Part shown: one piece after another, positions 1 to 8,217 of the stretch | Position numbering within the stretch: position 1 is the first letter of the stretch | Layout of the letters: each line of letters opens with the position of its first letter | Assembly (NCBI GenBank): GCA_015075405.1 | Contig: JABTUK010000001.1 | Coordinates: 1,798,001 to 1,862,000, forward strand | DNA length: 64,000 nt | Direction of reading: 5' to 3' | Source: Anaerolineales bacterium | GTDB taxonomy: Bacteria; Chloroflexota; Anaerolineae; 4572-78; J111 | Program-made: the position numbers and the translations under genes | Notes under the pieces: generated by a model | What the model saw: only the letters and a program-made list of their open reading frames with translations | Told to the model about the DNA's origin: nothing | Database searches by the model: none

Positions 1-909
<909 letters not shown>

Positions 910-910
910 T

Positions 911-1090
911 CAATGTCGTTAAGTTAAGCGGCCCTTCGACTTGGCTCAGGACACAGCATCCTGAGTAGGGGAGCGCAGCGACCCGTATCGAAGGGTGCTG
1001 CATCGCCAGGGAATCGTCGCCAACTCGCACCCTTCGATACGCGCTCCACTACGTTCCGCGCTACTCAGGATGCTTAACTTAATGACATTG
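911..1090. mobile_element. 180-bp MITE-like element with 19-bp TIRs and 10-bp target duplication
   Basis: The ends are a 19-bp terminal inverted repeat: CAATGTCGTTAAGTTAAGC at 911-929 and its reverse complement at 1072-1090, with one mismatch. ACTCCTGTCT flanks both sides as an exact 10-bp direct repeat (901-910 and 1091-1100). The interior holds two palindromic modules (CATCCTGAGTAG with CTTCGATACGCGCTCC and their inversions) and no open reading frame. Removing the element and one direct repeat restores a pcaB stop (GAG TAA) followed almost at once by the pobA GTG. The insertion therefore added five codons (SMSLS) to PcaB. A related interior module recurs at 57520-57640. Confidence 0.8.
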
Positions 1091-2441
1091 ACTCCTGTCT
1101 CGCCTGGATTTCTGCTGCCTGCCGCAGCACCCGCTCGATAAAGGCTTGCGCTGAACCCAAATAATTCGCCTCATCTTTGAGGGCCGCCCAATCAAGCGGC
1201 GCAGCCACCTTCTCTCGCACCACATCCACCAGATGGCGATTTTGAGCCAGCGCCTCCTGGACAGCCTCGCCGATGCGTTGTTTCGCTTCGGCCCGGTCCA
1301 TATGCTCGGCCAAGGCGAAATTGAGGGCCTCAGCCAGCATCAAACCGTTGGAGGCGGCCACATTCTGCCGCATGCGGGCTTTGTTGACCACCAGATTTTC
1401 GCTCAAGAAGAGGGCGTGACGCAGGGCAGCGGCGGTCAAAGCGAACATCTGGGGCAAATTCAACCATTCGAGCTGCCAGCCATGCGTGGCCCGTTCGTGC
1501 TCCTGCACCAATGCCTGATGCAGCGAGGCCAACAAGTTGGCATTGGTTCGGGCAGCGGCAATAATCAACTCGCTGATAATCGGATTGCTTTTTTGCGGCA
1601 TGGTGCTCGACCCGCCGCGTGAAAAATCGGCGGACTCGTTCACTTCGCCCACTTCGGTTTGGGCCAGCAAAATAATATCTTGTCCCATCTTGGCCAGGCT
1701 GCCGCTGAGCAGTGACAACCAGCCGGCCAGTTCGGCCAGGGTATCGCGCTGGGTGTGCCAGGGTAATAAGGGCACGGCCAGGCCCAACTCATCCGCCAGA
1801 GCCTGTTCCACCACTGTTCCCTTATCGCCCAGGGAAGCCAGGGTTCCCGCCGCGCCGCCAAACTGAACCACCAGCAGCCGGGGCCTCATCTCGACTAACC
1901 GCTGCCGATGCCGCAGCAAAGGGGCTAACCAGGTAGCCACCTTCAGGCCAAAAGAGATGGGCAAGGCTTGCTGGGCATGGGTACGCCCGGCCATCAGCGT
2001 CTCCTGATGTTGCGCCGCCATTTCGGCCAGATTTTTAATCAAACGCAGCAGCTTAGCCTCGCTGAAGCTCAAGGCCGCTCGGATTTGCAGCACCAGGGCT
2101 GTATCCATAATGTCCTGGGTGGTCGCCCCCCAGTGAACGTAAGACGCGGCTTCTGCCCCCACCTGCGCCCGAAGCTGCCTGACCAGTTCGATGATCGGCA
2201 AACCGGCTTTTTCCACCCCGGTTTGCAGCCGCTCGAAATCCGGCTGAAGCGCCTGTGCGCCCGCCACAATTTGCTGCGCTGCTCCCACCGGAATCACCCC
2301 CAACCGGCCCTGCGCCCTGGCTAAAGCGGCTTCAACTTCCAGCAAGGTGCGGACAAACTGCTCATCGGCAAAGATGGCAGCCATGTCCGGGTCGCTGAAG
2401 AGGGGAGCATAGATTTTGGAGTCGGTTGGTGAAAAGGCCAT
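1074..2441 (-). CDS. pcaB: 3-carboxy-cis,cis-muconate cycloisomerase
   Basis: Converts 3-carboxy-cis,cis-muconate, the product of PcaGH, to 4-carboxymuconolactone. It belongs to the fumarase/argininosuccinate lyase superfamily, shown by the signature GSSTMPQKSNP and the conserved THAQQALP and HWGATTQD segments. I place the start at the ATG at 2441 (MAFSPTDSKIYAPLF), 4 nt after the pcaG stop, giving 455 residues, the usual family length. An in-frame ATG at 2495 would overlap pcaG. No clear Shine-Dalgarno is visible, so translational coupling to pcaG is likely. The last five residues (SMSLS) are encoded by the inserted element at 911-1090. Confidence 0.93.
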   Translation of the reverse strand: MAFSPTDSKIYAPLFSDPDMAAIFADEQFVRTLLEVEAALARAQGRLGVIPVGAAQQIVAGAQALQPDFERLQTGVEKAGLPIIELVRQLRAQVGAEAASYVHWGATTQDIMDTALVLQIRAALSFSEAKLLRLIKNLAEMAAQHQETLMAGRTHAQQALPISFGLKVATWLAPLLRHRQRLVEMRPRLLVVQFGGAAGTLASLGDKGTVVEQALADELGLAVPLLPWHTQRDTLAELAGWLSLLSGSLAKMGQDIILLAQTEVGEVNESADFSRGGSSTMPQKSNPIISELIIAAARTNANLLASLHQALVQEHERATHGWQLEWLNLPQMFALTAAALRHALFLSENLVVNKARMRQNVAASNGLMLAEALNFALAEHMDRAEAKQRIGEAVQEALAQNRHLVDVVREKVAAPLDWAALKDEANYLGSAQAFIERVLRQAAEIQARQESMSLS

Positions 2442-2445
2442 AAAA

Positions 2446-3015
2446 TTATGGATTAAAAAACACCGTCTCACCCTCACCTTGAAGCCGAATATCAAAGCAG
2501 TAGGTGGGCAAATCGTCAGACTCTTTGAGTTGGGCGATCAGGGTTGGTTGCCGTTCCGGGGGGACGCTGTTCAGCACCGGGTCAGTCTGGTTGGCGCTTT
2601 CGTCGGAAAAGTAAAGCCGCGTCACGGCGTGGACCAACATGCCCCGCGCAAAGACTCTGACATTTACATGCGGCGCTTGCTTTTGCGTATCATCCCAGGA
2701 AACCGGGCCGGGTTTGACCGTTTTAAACCAAAAGCGTCCCCCTTGCGCCGTATCAGAGCGACCAAAGCCGCGAAAGAATGGGTCTGCTTTGGCTTGATTA
2801 GGATCGGCGGGATGGTTGAAATAGCCATGCGCGTCGGCTTGCCAGATTTCGAGCATGGCATCGGGCACAGGCTGGCCGTCGCCATCCAGAACCCGCCCTT
2901 CAAGGTAGATGCGCTGGCCGGCAGCGCCCTCGCCGGCCAGCACATTCTCGCCGCCGTGAATGAGCGCATCGTGAAAAAATGGGCCAACCGTCTGACTTGG
3001 ACTTTGTAGAAACAC
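2446..3015 (-). CDS. pcaG: protocatechuate 3,4-dioxygenase, alpha subunit
   Basis: Non-catalytic partner of PcaH in the intradiol ring-cleavage dioxygenase (protocatechuate + O2 to 3-carboxy-cis,cis-muconate). The 189-residue protein starts with the typical SPSQTVGPFFHDAL. It shows the dioxygenase_C fold features LEGRVLDGDGQPVPDAMLEIWQA and APHVNVRVFARGM. As expected for an alpha subunit, the iron ligands of PcaH are not conserved: the HxH of the beta subunit is HVN here. It lies 131 bp downstream of pcaH, with a short-word hairpin spacer between them, and 4 bp upstream of pcaB. Confidence 0.94.
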   Translation of the reverse strand: MFLQSPSQTVGPFFHDALIHGGENVLAGEGAAGQRIYLEGRVLDGDGQPVPDAMLEIWQADAHGYFNHPADPNQAKADPFFRGFGRSDTAQGGRFWFKTVKPGPVSWDDTQKQAPHVNVRVFARGMLVHAVTRLYFSDESANQTDPVLNSVPPERQPTLIAQLKESDDLPTYCFDIRLQGEGETVFFNP

Positions 3016-3034
3016 GATAGGAAGCCTCCTGAGA

Positions 3035-3115
3035 AAATAGTAGGCGGTAGACGGTAGACGGTAGACAGGGAATAATGCGACCCTGCTACCTTGCTACCTT
3101 GCTACCTTTTCATTA
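3035..3115. repeat. short-word spacer palindrome between pcaH and pcaG
   Basis: One arm repeats a GGTAGAC word several times and the other repeats CTACCTTG (about 3042-3110). The two arms are partly complementary. This is one of many spacers in the window built of tandem 7-9 bp words, and no gene is visible in it. Confidence 0.5.
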
Positions 3116-3146
3116 CCGGTGGCGTGCTTTGGCTCATGAACATTCC

Positions 3147-3854
3147 CTATTCAAAAGGCGTCTGGCGGCTGCCGGCCAGCACGATATCGAAGCGATACCC
3201 CAAAGCCCATTCGGGCGTGGTGATGTCGTGAGCATAGCTGGAGATGAGCCGCTGGCGGGCATTTTCATCGGGGATACCGTTGTAAATGGGATCCAGCGCC
3301 AGCAGCGGGTCGCCCGGAAAGTACATCTGCGTGACCAGCCGCGATAGAAAATTGACGCCGAACAAAGAAAAATGAATGTGCGGCGGACGCCAGGCATTCA
3401 GGTGATTTCGCCAGGGGTAGGCGCCCGGTTTGATGGTGGTGAAGCGATATTCGCCGTTTTGGTCGGTCAGCACCCGCCCCGTACCGGTGAAATTGGGATC
3501 GAGCGGGGCGTCGTGCTGGTCGTTTTTGTGAATATAGCGGCCGCACGCATTAGCCTGCCAGACCTCGACGAGCGCGTTGGGAATGGGCCGGCCCGTTTCG
3601 TCGAGCACTCGCCCCACCACAATGATGCGCTCCCCGATGGGCTGACCATTTCTCACCGCATTGCGGGTCAAGTCGTTATCCAACGGCCGGATGTCACCCG
3701 TCCCGTACACCGGCCCGGTCAGTTCGGAGAGGGTCTGGGGCAGGGGAATGAGCGGTTCGTGCGGCGCTCGTTTGACGGTGGAGGCATAGGGTGGATACAG
3801 ATAAGGCGGCTGGATGCTCCAATCGAGCACACCTGGTTGGTTCGGCTCGGTCAT
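3147..3854 (-). CDS. pcaH: protocatechuate 3,4-dioxygenase, beta subunit
   Basis: Catalytic Fe(III) subunit of the intradiol dioxygenase that opens protocatechuate between the two hydroxyls. The 235-residue protein carries the four expected iron ligands: Tyr in CGRYIH, Tyr in KPGAYPW, and the two His of PPHIHFSLFG. The N-terminal extension with QPPYLYPPYASTVKRAP is typical of PcaH. The ATG at 3854 is preceded by a purine-rich AGGAAC stretch. It lies between pcaC and pcaG in the operon, with a palindromic spacer at 3911-3967 upstream. Confidence 0.95.
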   Translation of the reverse strand: MTEPNQPGVLDWSIQPPYLYPPYASTVKRAPHEPLIPLPQTLSELTGPVYGTGDIRPLDNDLTRNAVRNGQPIGERIIVVGRVLDETGRPIPNALVEVWQANACGRYIHKNDQHDAPLDPNFTGTGRVLTDQNGEYRFTTIKPGAYPWRNHLNAWRPPHIHFSLFGVNFLSRLVTQMYFPGDPLLALDPIYNGIPDENARQRLISSYAHDITTPEWALGYRFDIVLAGSRQTPFE

Positions 3855-3910
3855 GGTACTGTTCCTTTCTCTGAATTATTTGGCTCTTTCGGAATTCAGG
3901 GGGGTAGCGG

Positions 3911-3967
3911 TAATGTGATGCGTAATACGTGATACGTGATTAGGATCATCACGTATCACGCATCACG
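3911..3967. repeat. hairpin of tandem GTGATRCGT words
   Basis: The left arm (about 3915-3940) repeats GTGATGCGT/ATACGTGAT words and the right arm (3946-3967) is their inverted counterpart ATCACGTATCACGCATCAC. The same word family builds the spacers at 9527-9586 and 58611-58681. It lies between pcaC and pcaH and could act as a processing or attenuation hairpin in the operon transcript, but nothing proves that. Confidence 0.7.
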
Positions 3968-3997
3968 CCCAAATCCCACGAAATTCTGGAGAACCTA

Positions 3998-4375
3998 TTA
4001 TTTTTCCACTTCGGCATAAACCTTCTTGGCTACGGCAAAGGCCGAGTTGGCGGCCGGGATGCCGGCGTAAACGGCCACTTGCAAAAAAACCTCTTTTAAT
4101 TCTTCGGGGGTGACGCCGGTATTTTGGGTGGCCCGGACGTGCATGGCCAGCTCACTTTCTTTGCCCAGCGCCGCCAGCATAGCCAGGGTTAACAGATGGC
4201 GCGTTTTGCGGTCAAGGGTCGGGCGTGACCAAACCGACCCCCAGGCGGTTTCGGTGATGAAGCGTTGGAAATCGGCATCAAATTCGGTCTGGTTGGCTTC
4301 AGCTTGGTCCACATGCCGGTCGCCCAGCACTTCGCGTCGAATCCGCATCCCTTGTTCAAATTTTGGGTCAGCCAT
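3998..4375 (-). CDS. pcaC: 4-carboxymuconolactone decarboxylase
   Basis: Decarboxylates 4-carboxymuconolactone to 3-oxoadipate enol-lactone. It is a small CMD-family protein of about 125 residues. Visible features are the N-terminal GMRIRREVLGDRHVD, the core ETAWGSVWSRPTLDRKTRHLLTLA and the helix that carries ELAMHVRATQNTGVTPEEL. The ATG at 4375 is chosen over the one at 4381 because GGAG sits 7 nt upstream of it. The gene overlaps the pcaD stop by 8 nt, so the two are very likely translationally coupled. Confidence 0.93.
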   Translation of the reverse strand: MADPKFEQGMRIRREVLGDRHVDQAEANQTEFDADFQRFITETAWGSVWSRPTLDRKTRHLLTLAMLAALGKESELAMHVRATQNTGVTPEELKEVFLQVAVYAGIPAANSAFAVAKKVYAEVEK

Positions 4376-5162
4376 AACCATTCTCCCGCAAAAACCGGCT
4401 GATTTTCTGGGCCATTGTCTCCGGTTGTTCGATACAGGGCAGGTGCGCCGCCTGCTCGATTAGCTCAAAGCGAGCGTCTTTCAAAGTTTCGGCCAGTTCG
4501 CGCCCCAACTGAGGCGGCGTGGCTAAATCTTCTGAGCCGCATAAAACCAGGGTTTTGGCCTTGACCTGCCTGGCCGCTTCCCGCAAATCGGCCTCTCGAA
4601 TGGCGGCGCAGGTAGCCAGATAGCCGGCGACCGGCATACGGCTGAGCAGATTGGCATAGCCTTGATAGTCAGCCGGATGGCGGGCCGAAAAGTCCGGGGT
4701 AAACCAGCGGGCCAGAATCGTGGCCGCCATCCCGTCCAAGCCATTTGTTTGAATGGCCGTGATGCGTTCATGCCAGGATTCGGCGCTGCCAATTTTGGCG
4801 GCAGTATCACACAACACCAGGGCGGTCACTCGCTGCGGGTGGTGAATAGCCTGATGCAGCGCAATCAGCCCGCCGACGGAAATCCCGATCAGGATGGCCT
4901 GTTCAACGCCCAGATAGTCAAGCAAACCGGTCAAATCGGCGGCGTGATCGCCAATCGTATAGGGTCCGGGTGGGCAATCGGATAAGCCGTGACCGCGTTT
5001 GTCGTAACGGATAATGGGCCAATGTTCAGCGAAGTAAGGCATCATTTTGTCCCAAATGCGCTGGTCCGTGCCGAGCGAATTAATGAAAACCAGCGGGATG
5101 CCTGCTATCAACCCTTCCCGGCTGTAGTGTAAAGTGACTTTCCCCACTGTGGCAAATTTCAT
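4368..5162 (-). CDS. pcaD: 3-oxoadipate enol-lactonase
   Basis: Alpha/beta hydrolase of 264 residues that hydrolyses 3-oxoadipate enol-lactone to 3-oxoadipate. The nucleophile elbow is GISVGG (Ser95). The acid is the Asp of LCGSEDLATPP and the base is the His of QAAHLPCIEQP. The oxyanion region is INSLGTDQRIWD. It is the first gene of the minus-strand pca operon. The thiolase and CoA-transferase genes (pcaF, pcaIJ) needed to finish the pathway are not in the window, and no PcaR/PcaQ-type regulator is adjacent. Confidence 0.9.
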   Translation of the reverse strand: MKFATVGKVTLHYSREGLIAGIPLVFINSLGTDQRIWDKMMPYFAEHWPIIRYDKRGHGLSDCPPGPYTIGDHAADLTGLLDYLGVEQAILIGISVGGLIALHQAIHHPQRVTALVLCDTAAKIGSAESWHERITAIQTNGLDGMAATILARWFTPDFSARHPADYQGYANLLSRMPVAGYLATCAAIREADLREAARQVKAKTLVLCGSEDLATPPQLGRELAETLKDARFELIEQAAHLPCIEQPETMAQKISRFLRENGYG

Positions 5163-5511
5163 CGTTGACCTGCTTCTTTATGAGTATTTATTTAACGCTT
5201 AGTAGCGGGTATCCTGCTATTAGAATACACAGGCATCCCGATAATACCACACTTCTCTCATAAAATCCAGGGTTACAGGTAGCAAGGTAGCATGTAGCAG
5301 GCCATAAGTTTGCTACTTTGCTACCTGCTACCTTGATTGTTGGGAAGGAATTTTTCTGGACACTTATAATGAAAACAGCCCCTAACCTTACGGTTAGAGG
5401 CTGTTTGGTCGAAAACCCTCACCCACTTACCCACTCAATATACCATTTAATTTAACTTTTGACATCCCCAAATTTTGGGGGTTTTGGGGGAGGTTGTATA
5501 GATGTCCAGAA
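5163..5511. other. gene-free spacer upstream of pcaD
   Basis: No coding sequence is supported. The part next to pcaD (5163-5270) is AT-richer and should hold the operon promoter, though I cannot pick convincing -35/-10 boxes. At 5270-5335 there is a hairpin of AGGTAGCAAG words. At 5373-5406 there is a strong stem-loop that is listed separately. Confidence 0.4.
5373..5406. terminator. 15-bp stem-loop between the efflux/kinase operon and the pca operon
   Basis: AAACAGCCCCTAACC and GGTTAGAGGCTGTTT pair with one mismatch across a 4-nt TTAC loop. T-rich tracts are modest on either side. It lies between the 3' end of the histidine-kinase operon and the pca promoter region, a sensible place for a terminator. 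The call rests on structure only. Confidence 0.5.
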
Positions 5512-5693
5512 AAAGTAGCAGGGTAGCAGGGTAGCAGGGTAGCAGGGTAGCAGAGTAGCAGGGTAGCAGAGTAGCAGGGTAGCAGAGTAGCAGGGTAGCA
5601 GAGTAGCAGGAAATTACTTGCGACCCTGCGACCTTGCGACCTTGCGACCTTGCTACTTGCGACCCTGCGACCTTGCTACTTTGCTACCTATTC
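5512..5693. repeat. tandem TAGCAGGG/TAGCAGAG array with inverted CTTGCGACC/CTTGCTACC arm
   Basis: About ten tandem copies of an 8-10 bp word (GTAGCAGGGTA, GTAGCAGAGTA) run from 5512 to about 5611. They are followed by an inverted arm of ACCTTGCGACCTTGCGACC and ACCTTGCTACC words. The whole could fold into a long imperfect hairpin at the 3' end of the histidine-kinase gene; its last bases overlap the end of that gene. The units lack unique spacers, so it is not CRISPR. Confidence 0.75.
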
Positions 5694-7415
5694 CAGCGGC
5701 AGACGCAGCCGGAAACACGCGCCGGGTATACGGTCCTCGGCCAGCACCTGGCCGTGATGCCCTTCGGCGATGGCCTTGACGATGGCCAGGCCCAACCCGC
5801 TGCCGGGGTAGGCGGTGGCGTTGCGTCCGCGATAGAAGCGGCTGAACAACTGCGGCCCGTCGCCCGGCGAGACGCCGATGCCGTTATCTTCCACATATAT
5901 CTCGGCCCACCGTCTGTCTGGACCTTCGCCGGGGGTGTTAATCACCTGCAAGCCTAGCCGGATCGCGCCTCCGGCGGGAGTAAATTTAAGGGCATTGTCC
6001 AGCAGGTTGCCGAGCGCCCGGCGCAAGTGCGTTTCATTGCCCTTAACCGCTACAAGCTGCTCCGGTACGACCAGTGAGAAGGCCAGCCCGGACTGGTCGG
6101 CCCGTGAGGCGTACAGTTCGCCGGTTTCCTGGACCAGGGTGTTCAAACTTAGGGGGGCAAAATGAGCCTCGTTAGCTCCGGTTTCCAGCTTGGACAGGTC
6201 CAGCAGGTCGCGGGTTAACCGTTCCAGCCGCTCTACCTGGGTCTGGGCCTGCTGGATGTAAGCATCCCCGCCGTTGACCAGTTCCAGGTTGGTCCGCAGG
6301 GCGGTCAGCGGGGTGTGCAGTTCGTGGGCGGCGTCGGCCACAAAGCGGCGCAGGGTCAGCACCGTTTCTTCCACCTGATCGGCCATTTCGTTAAACGAGC
6401 GGGCCAGCAGCCCCACTTCCGCCGGGGCAGGACGAGCTACCTCGGCCCGAACCGAGAGATTGCCCTGGGCCATGCGCCCGGTCACGTCGGCTAGGGCCAG
6501 CAGCGGCGCGCTGAGGCGGCGGCTAATCAGCCAACCCATCCCGGCGGCCAGGATCACGGCTACTCCTCCGGCGATGGCCCAGCCCCAGGCTACGCTGGTT
6601 AGAATTTCACGGCCATAAGCCGGTCCCTGCGATAGTTCAGCATACCCCAGCAGTTCCCCGGCGGGGCCATAAAAAGGCTGGCTGATGGCTTGATCAGAGC
6701 GGGGACCGGCCAGGGCGATATCCACGGCCGGACTCGCCCCAAAAAGGGGCCGGATGGCCGGGACTACGGAAATGAAGTCGAGCGGCGGAGAGAGTTCGCC
6801 CGGCTCGCCCATTATGGCGAAGACCTCTTGGCCGGGCGCGGTGGTTATCACCTGGGTTCCGGTCACCGGCTGGCTAAATTCCCAATGAAAAATTTTCTCC
6901 TTGTCGTCGCTCCGGGTGATGATCAGGGTGCGGGTCAGGAGCATATCGGCGGGCGAGATCTCAGCATCAGACCGTTGAATGTAGATAAACGAGGCGTAAT
7001 CATCAGCCGGAAGCGGACTCTCTATAGCCGTGGTGAATGGCTTCACCAGCACATTGGCGGGCGCGGCGGCCAGCGCCTTTAGCTTGACTGACAGCGCGGC
7101 GACCTGGGGCTGGGCCAACGGCTCGCCGGAGTCGGCCAGCGGCTGGCCCTGGGCGTCCAATAGGCGGACCCTGGCCTGGGATAAAAATGAAAAGTTTTTG
7201 AGCTGCGCTTGTATCCCGTCGGGTGGCAGGCCGCTTTGGACCATGCGGGCCATTTCCGGGCTGATCTGCTGGGCATTAAGGGTGAGATAATCAAGTTCCT
7301 GCTGAGTGTAAAAACTGCGGAGCGTGGCCAGCAGGACCACCCCCAGCGCCAGCACCGTCAGCAAGGCAATAGCGGCATAACTCAACGGCAACTGCCAGCG
7401 AATAGATTTGAGCAT
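5688..7415 (-). CDS. sensor histidine kinase (HAMP, HisKA, HATPase)
   Basis: Inner-membrane sensor of 575 residues. Transmembrane helix 1 spans about residues 11-32, then an extracytoplasmic sensor region of about 240 residues, helix 2 (about 276-297) and a HAMP linker (298-350). The HisKA domain carries the phospho-acceptor His364 in AAHELHTP. The ATPase domain has the N box LGNLLDNALKF (468-478), DNGIGV (510-515) and GSGLGLAIVK. It follows the HlyD, permease and small membrane-protein genes on the same strand. Its natural partner is the OmpR-type regulator at 11972-12682. The system probably senses a cell-envelope signal and controls the efflux genes, which is an inference from linkage. Confidence 0.9.
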   Translation of the reverse strand: MLKSIRWQLPLSYAAIALLTVLALGVVLLATLRSFYTQQELDYLTLNAQQISPEMARMVQSGLPPDGIQAQLKNFSFLSQARVRLLDAQGQPLADSGEPLAQPQVAALSVKLKALAAAPANVLVKPFTTAIESPLPADDYASFIYIQRSDAEISPADMLLTRTLIITRSDDKEKIFHWEFSQPVTGTQVITTAPGQEVFAIMGEPGELSPPLDFISVVPAIRPLFGASPAVDIALAGPRSDQAISQPFYGPAGELLGYAELSQGPAYGREILTSVAWGWAIAGGVAVILAAGMGWLISRRLSAPLLALADVTGRMAQGNLSVRAEVARPAPAEVGLLARSFNEMADQVEETVLTLRRFVADAAHELHTPLTALRTNLELVNGGDAYIQQAQTQVERLERLTRDLLDLSKLETGANEAHFAPLSLNTLVQETGELYASRADQSGLAFSLVVPEQLVAVKGNETHLRRALGNLLDNALKFTPAGGAIRLGLQVINTPGEGPDRRWAEIYVEDNGIGVSPGDGPQLFSRFYRGRNATAYPGSGLGLAIVKAIAEGHHGQVLAEDRIPGACFRLRLPLE

Positions 7416-7472
7416 AGGATACCTCTCTGTTGTGCTTATTGATAAACTACCTTAACAAGCTGGACTGTCAAA

Positions 7473-7552
7473 TGTGACGTGGTACGTAGTGCGTGGTGCG
7501 TAAAGATAAATATACCACGCACCACGCCCTACGCCCTACGCCCTATACTTCA
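7473..7552. repeat. hairpin of GTGCGTGGT/ACCACGCACC words
   Basis: The left arm GTACGTAGTGCGTGGTGCGT pairs with the right arm ACCACGCACCACGCCCTACG, followed by more CCCTACG words. A related hairpin of the same vocabulary sits one gene away at 8179-8217 (GGCGTGGTGCGTAG / CTACGCACCACGCACC). Confidence 0.6.
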
Positions 7553-8125
7553 GCCCCCTTTCAGCAGCCGGTAGACCAACACCTGGGCCACCACTCGGTC
7601 GCCGCTGCGCGTACCCCAGGCCTGGATTTCGGTGTTTTTAGTATTCTCGCCCAATGCTTCGAGCGAGTCTACCGGCTTAACCACCTGCTGGATCGTTTGC
7701 TTGCCGCCACCGGCCTGGCCAGGTTCAAGAAATCCGGTTTCATCGCGGTAGATGGTGGTCTCACGGGTGACGACCACCTCCAGCACCGGCCCGCTGTAAC
7801 TGCTGCTGCTCTGCCGCTCTCCGGTGGCCTGATCTATCATGACCGACAGCTTGATTTCACCGGTGCCGACAAAGATGCTGTTGTCTTCGCGCCGGACAAA
7901 CAGGCCGTTCACTTCCGGCGGGGTCTGGGGCAGTTCTGGGGCCGGTTGGATGTCAAGGCTAAAAGAGACCGGCCCCGCACCACCCTTCTGGCCGATGACC
8001 ATGACCTCACCTTTGCTGCCCGGTCCTTCCTCCGGCTCATTCATCAGCCGTACTCCCAGATAGACCGCTCCGGCCAGCAATAAAACTGAAACAACGCCGA
8101 CAGTGATTAGAATTAAACGATTCAT
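7550..8125 (-). CDS. membrane-anchored extracytoplasmic protein of unknown function
   Basis: 191 residues with one N-terminal membrane helix (about 4-26) and a soluble beta-rich remainder containing LEVVVTRETTIYRDETG and a C-terminal RVVAQVLVYRLL. The pattern of short beta repeats (a metal- or ligand-exposed domain with GTRSGDRVVAQ) resembles the small DUF5666-like envelope proteins often coded beside MacB-type transporters. I do not recognise it with certainty. It sits between the FtsX-type permease and the histidine kinase on the same strand, which suggests a periplasmic-side accessory of the transporter or a co-sensor of the kinase. Confidence 0.7.
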   Translation of the reverse strand: MNRLILITVGVVSVLLLAGAVYLGVRLMNEPEEGPGSKGEVMVIGQKGGAGPVSFSLDIQPAPELPQTPPEVNGLFVRREDNSIFVGTGEIKLSVMIDQATGERQSSSSYSGPVLEVVVTRETTIYRDETGFLEPGQAGGGKQTIQQVVKPVDSLEALGENTKNTEIQAWGTRSGDRVVAQVLVYRLLKGG

Positions 8126-8178
8126 TTTGTGCCTCTCTTCGATAGGATTTTATTCTATGCAAATCAATATTTTTAATG

Positions 8179-8217
8179 GGCGTGGTGCGTAGTTTGCTAC
8201 GCACCACGCACCACAGT
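8179..8217. repeat. hairpin GGCGTGGTGCGTAG / CTACGCACCACGCACC
   Basis: Near-perfect inverted repeat with a very short TTTG loop, immediately before the stop codon of the permease gene. It shares its word vocabulary with 7473-7552. Confidence 0.65.

Noticed and set aside
2416..3009. 197-codon plus-strand frame opposite pcaG
   Set aside because: pcaG is certain from its dioxygenase motifs; the opposite frame is a shadow.
5512..5693. Possible CRISPR array
   Set aside because: The units are 8-10 bp with no unique spacers and an inverted arm; no cas genes are nearby.
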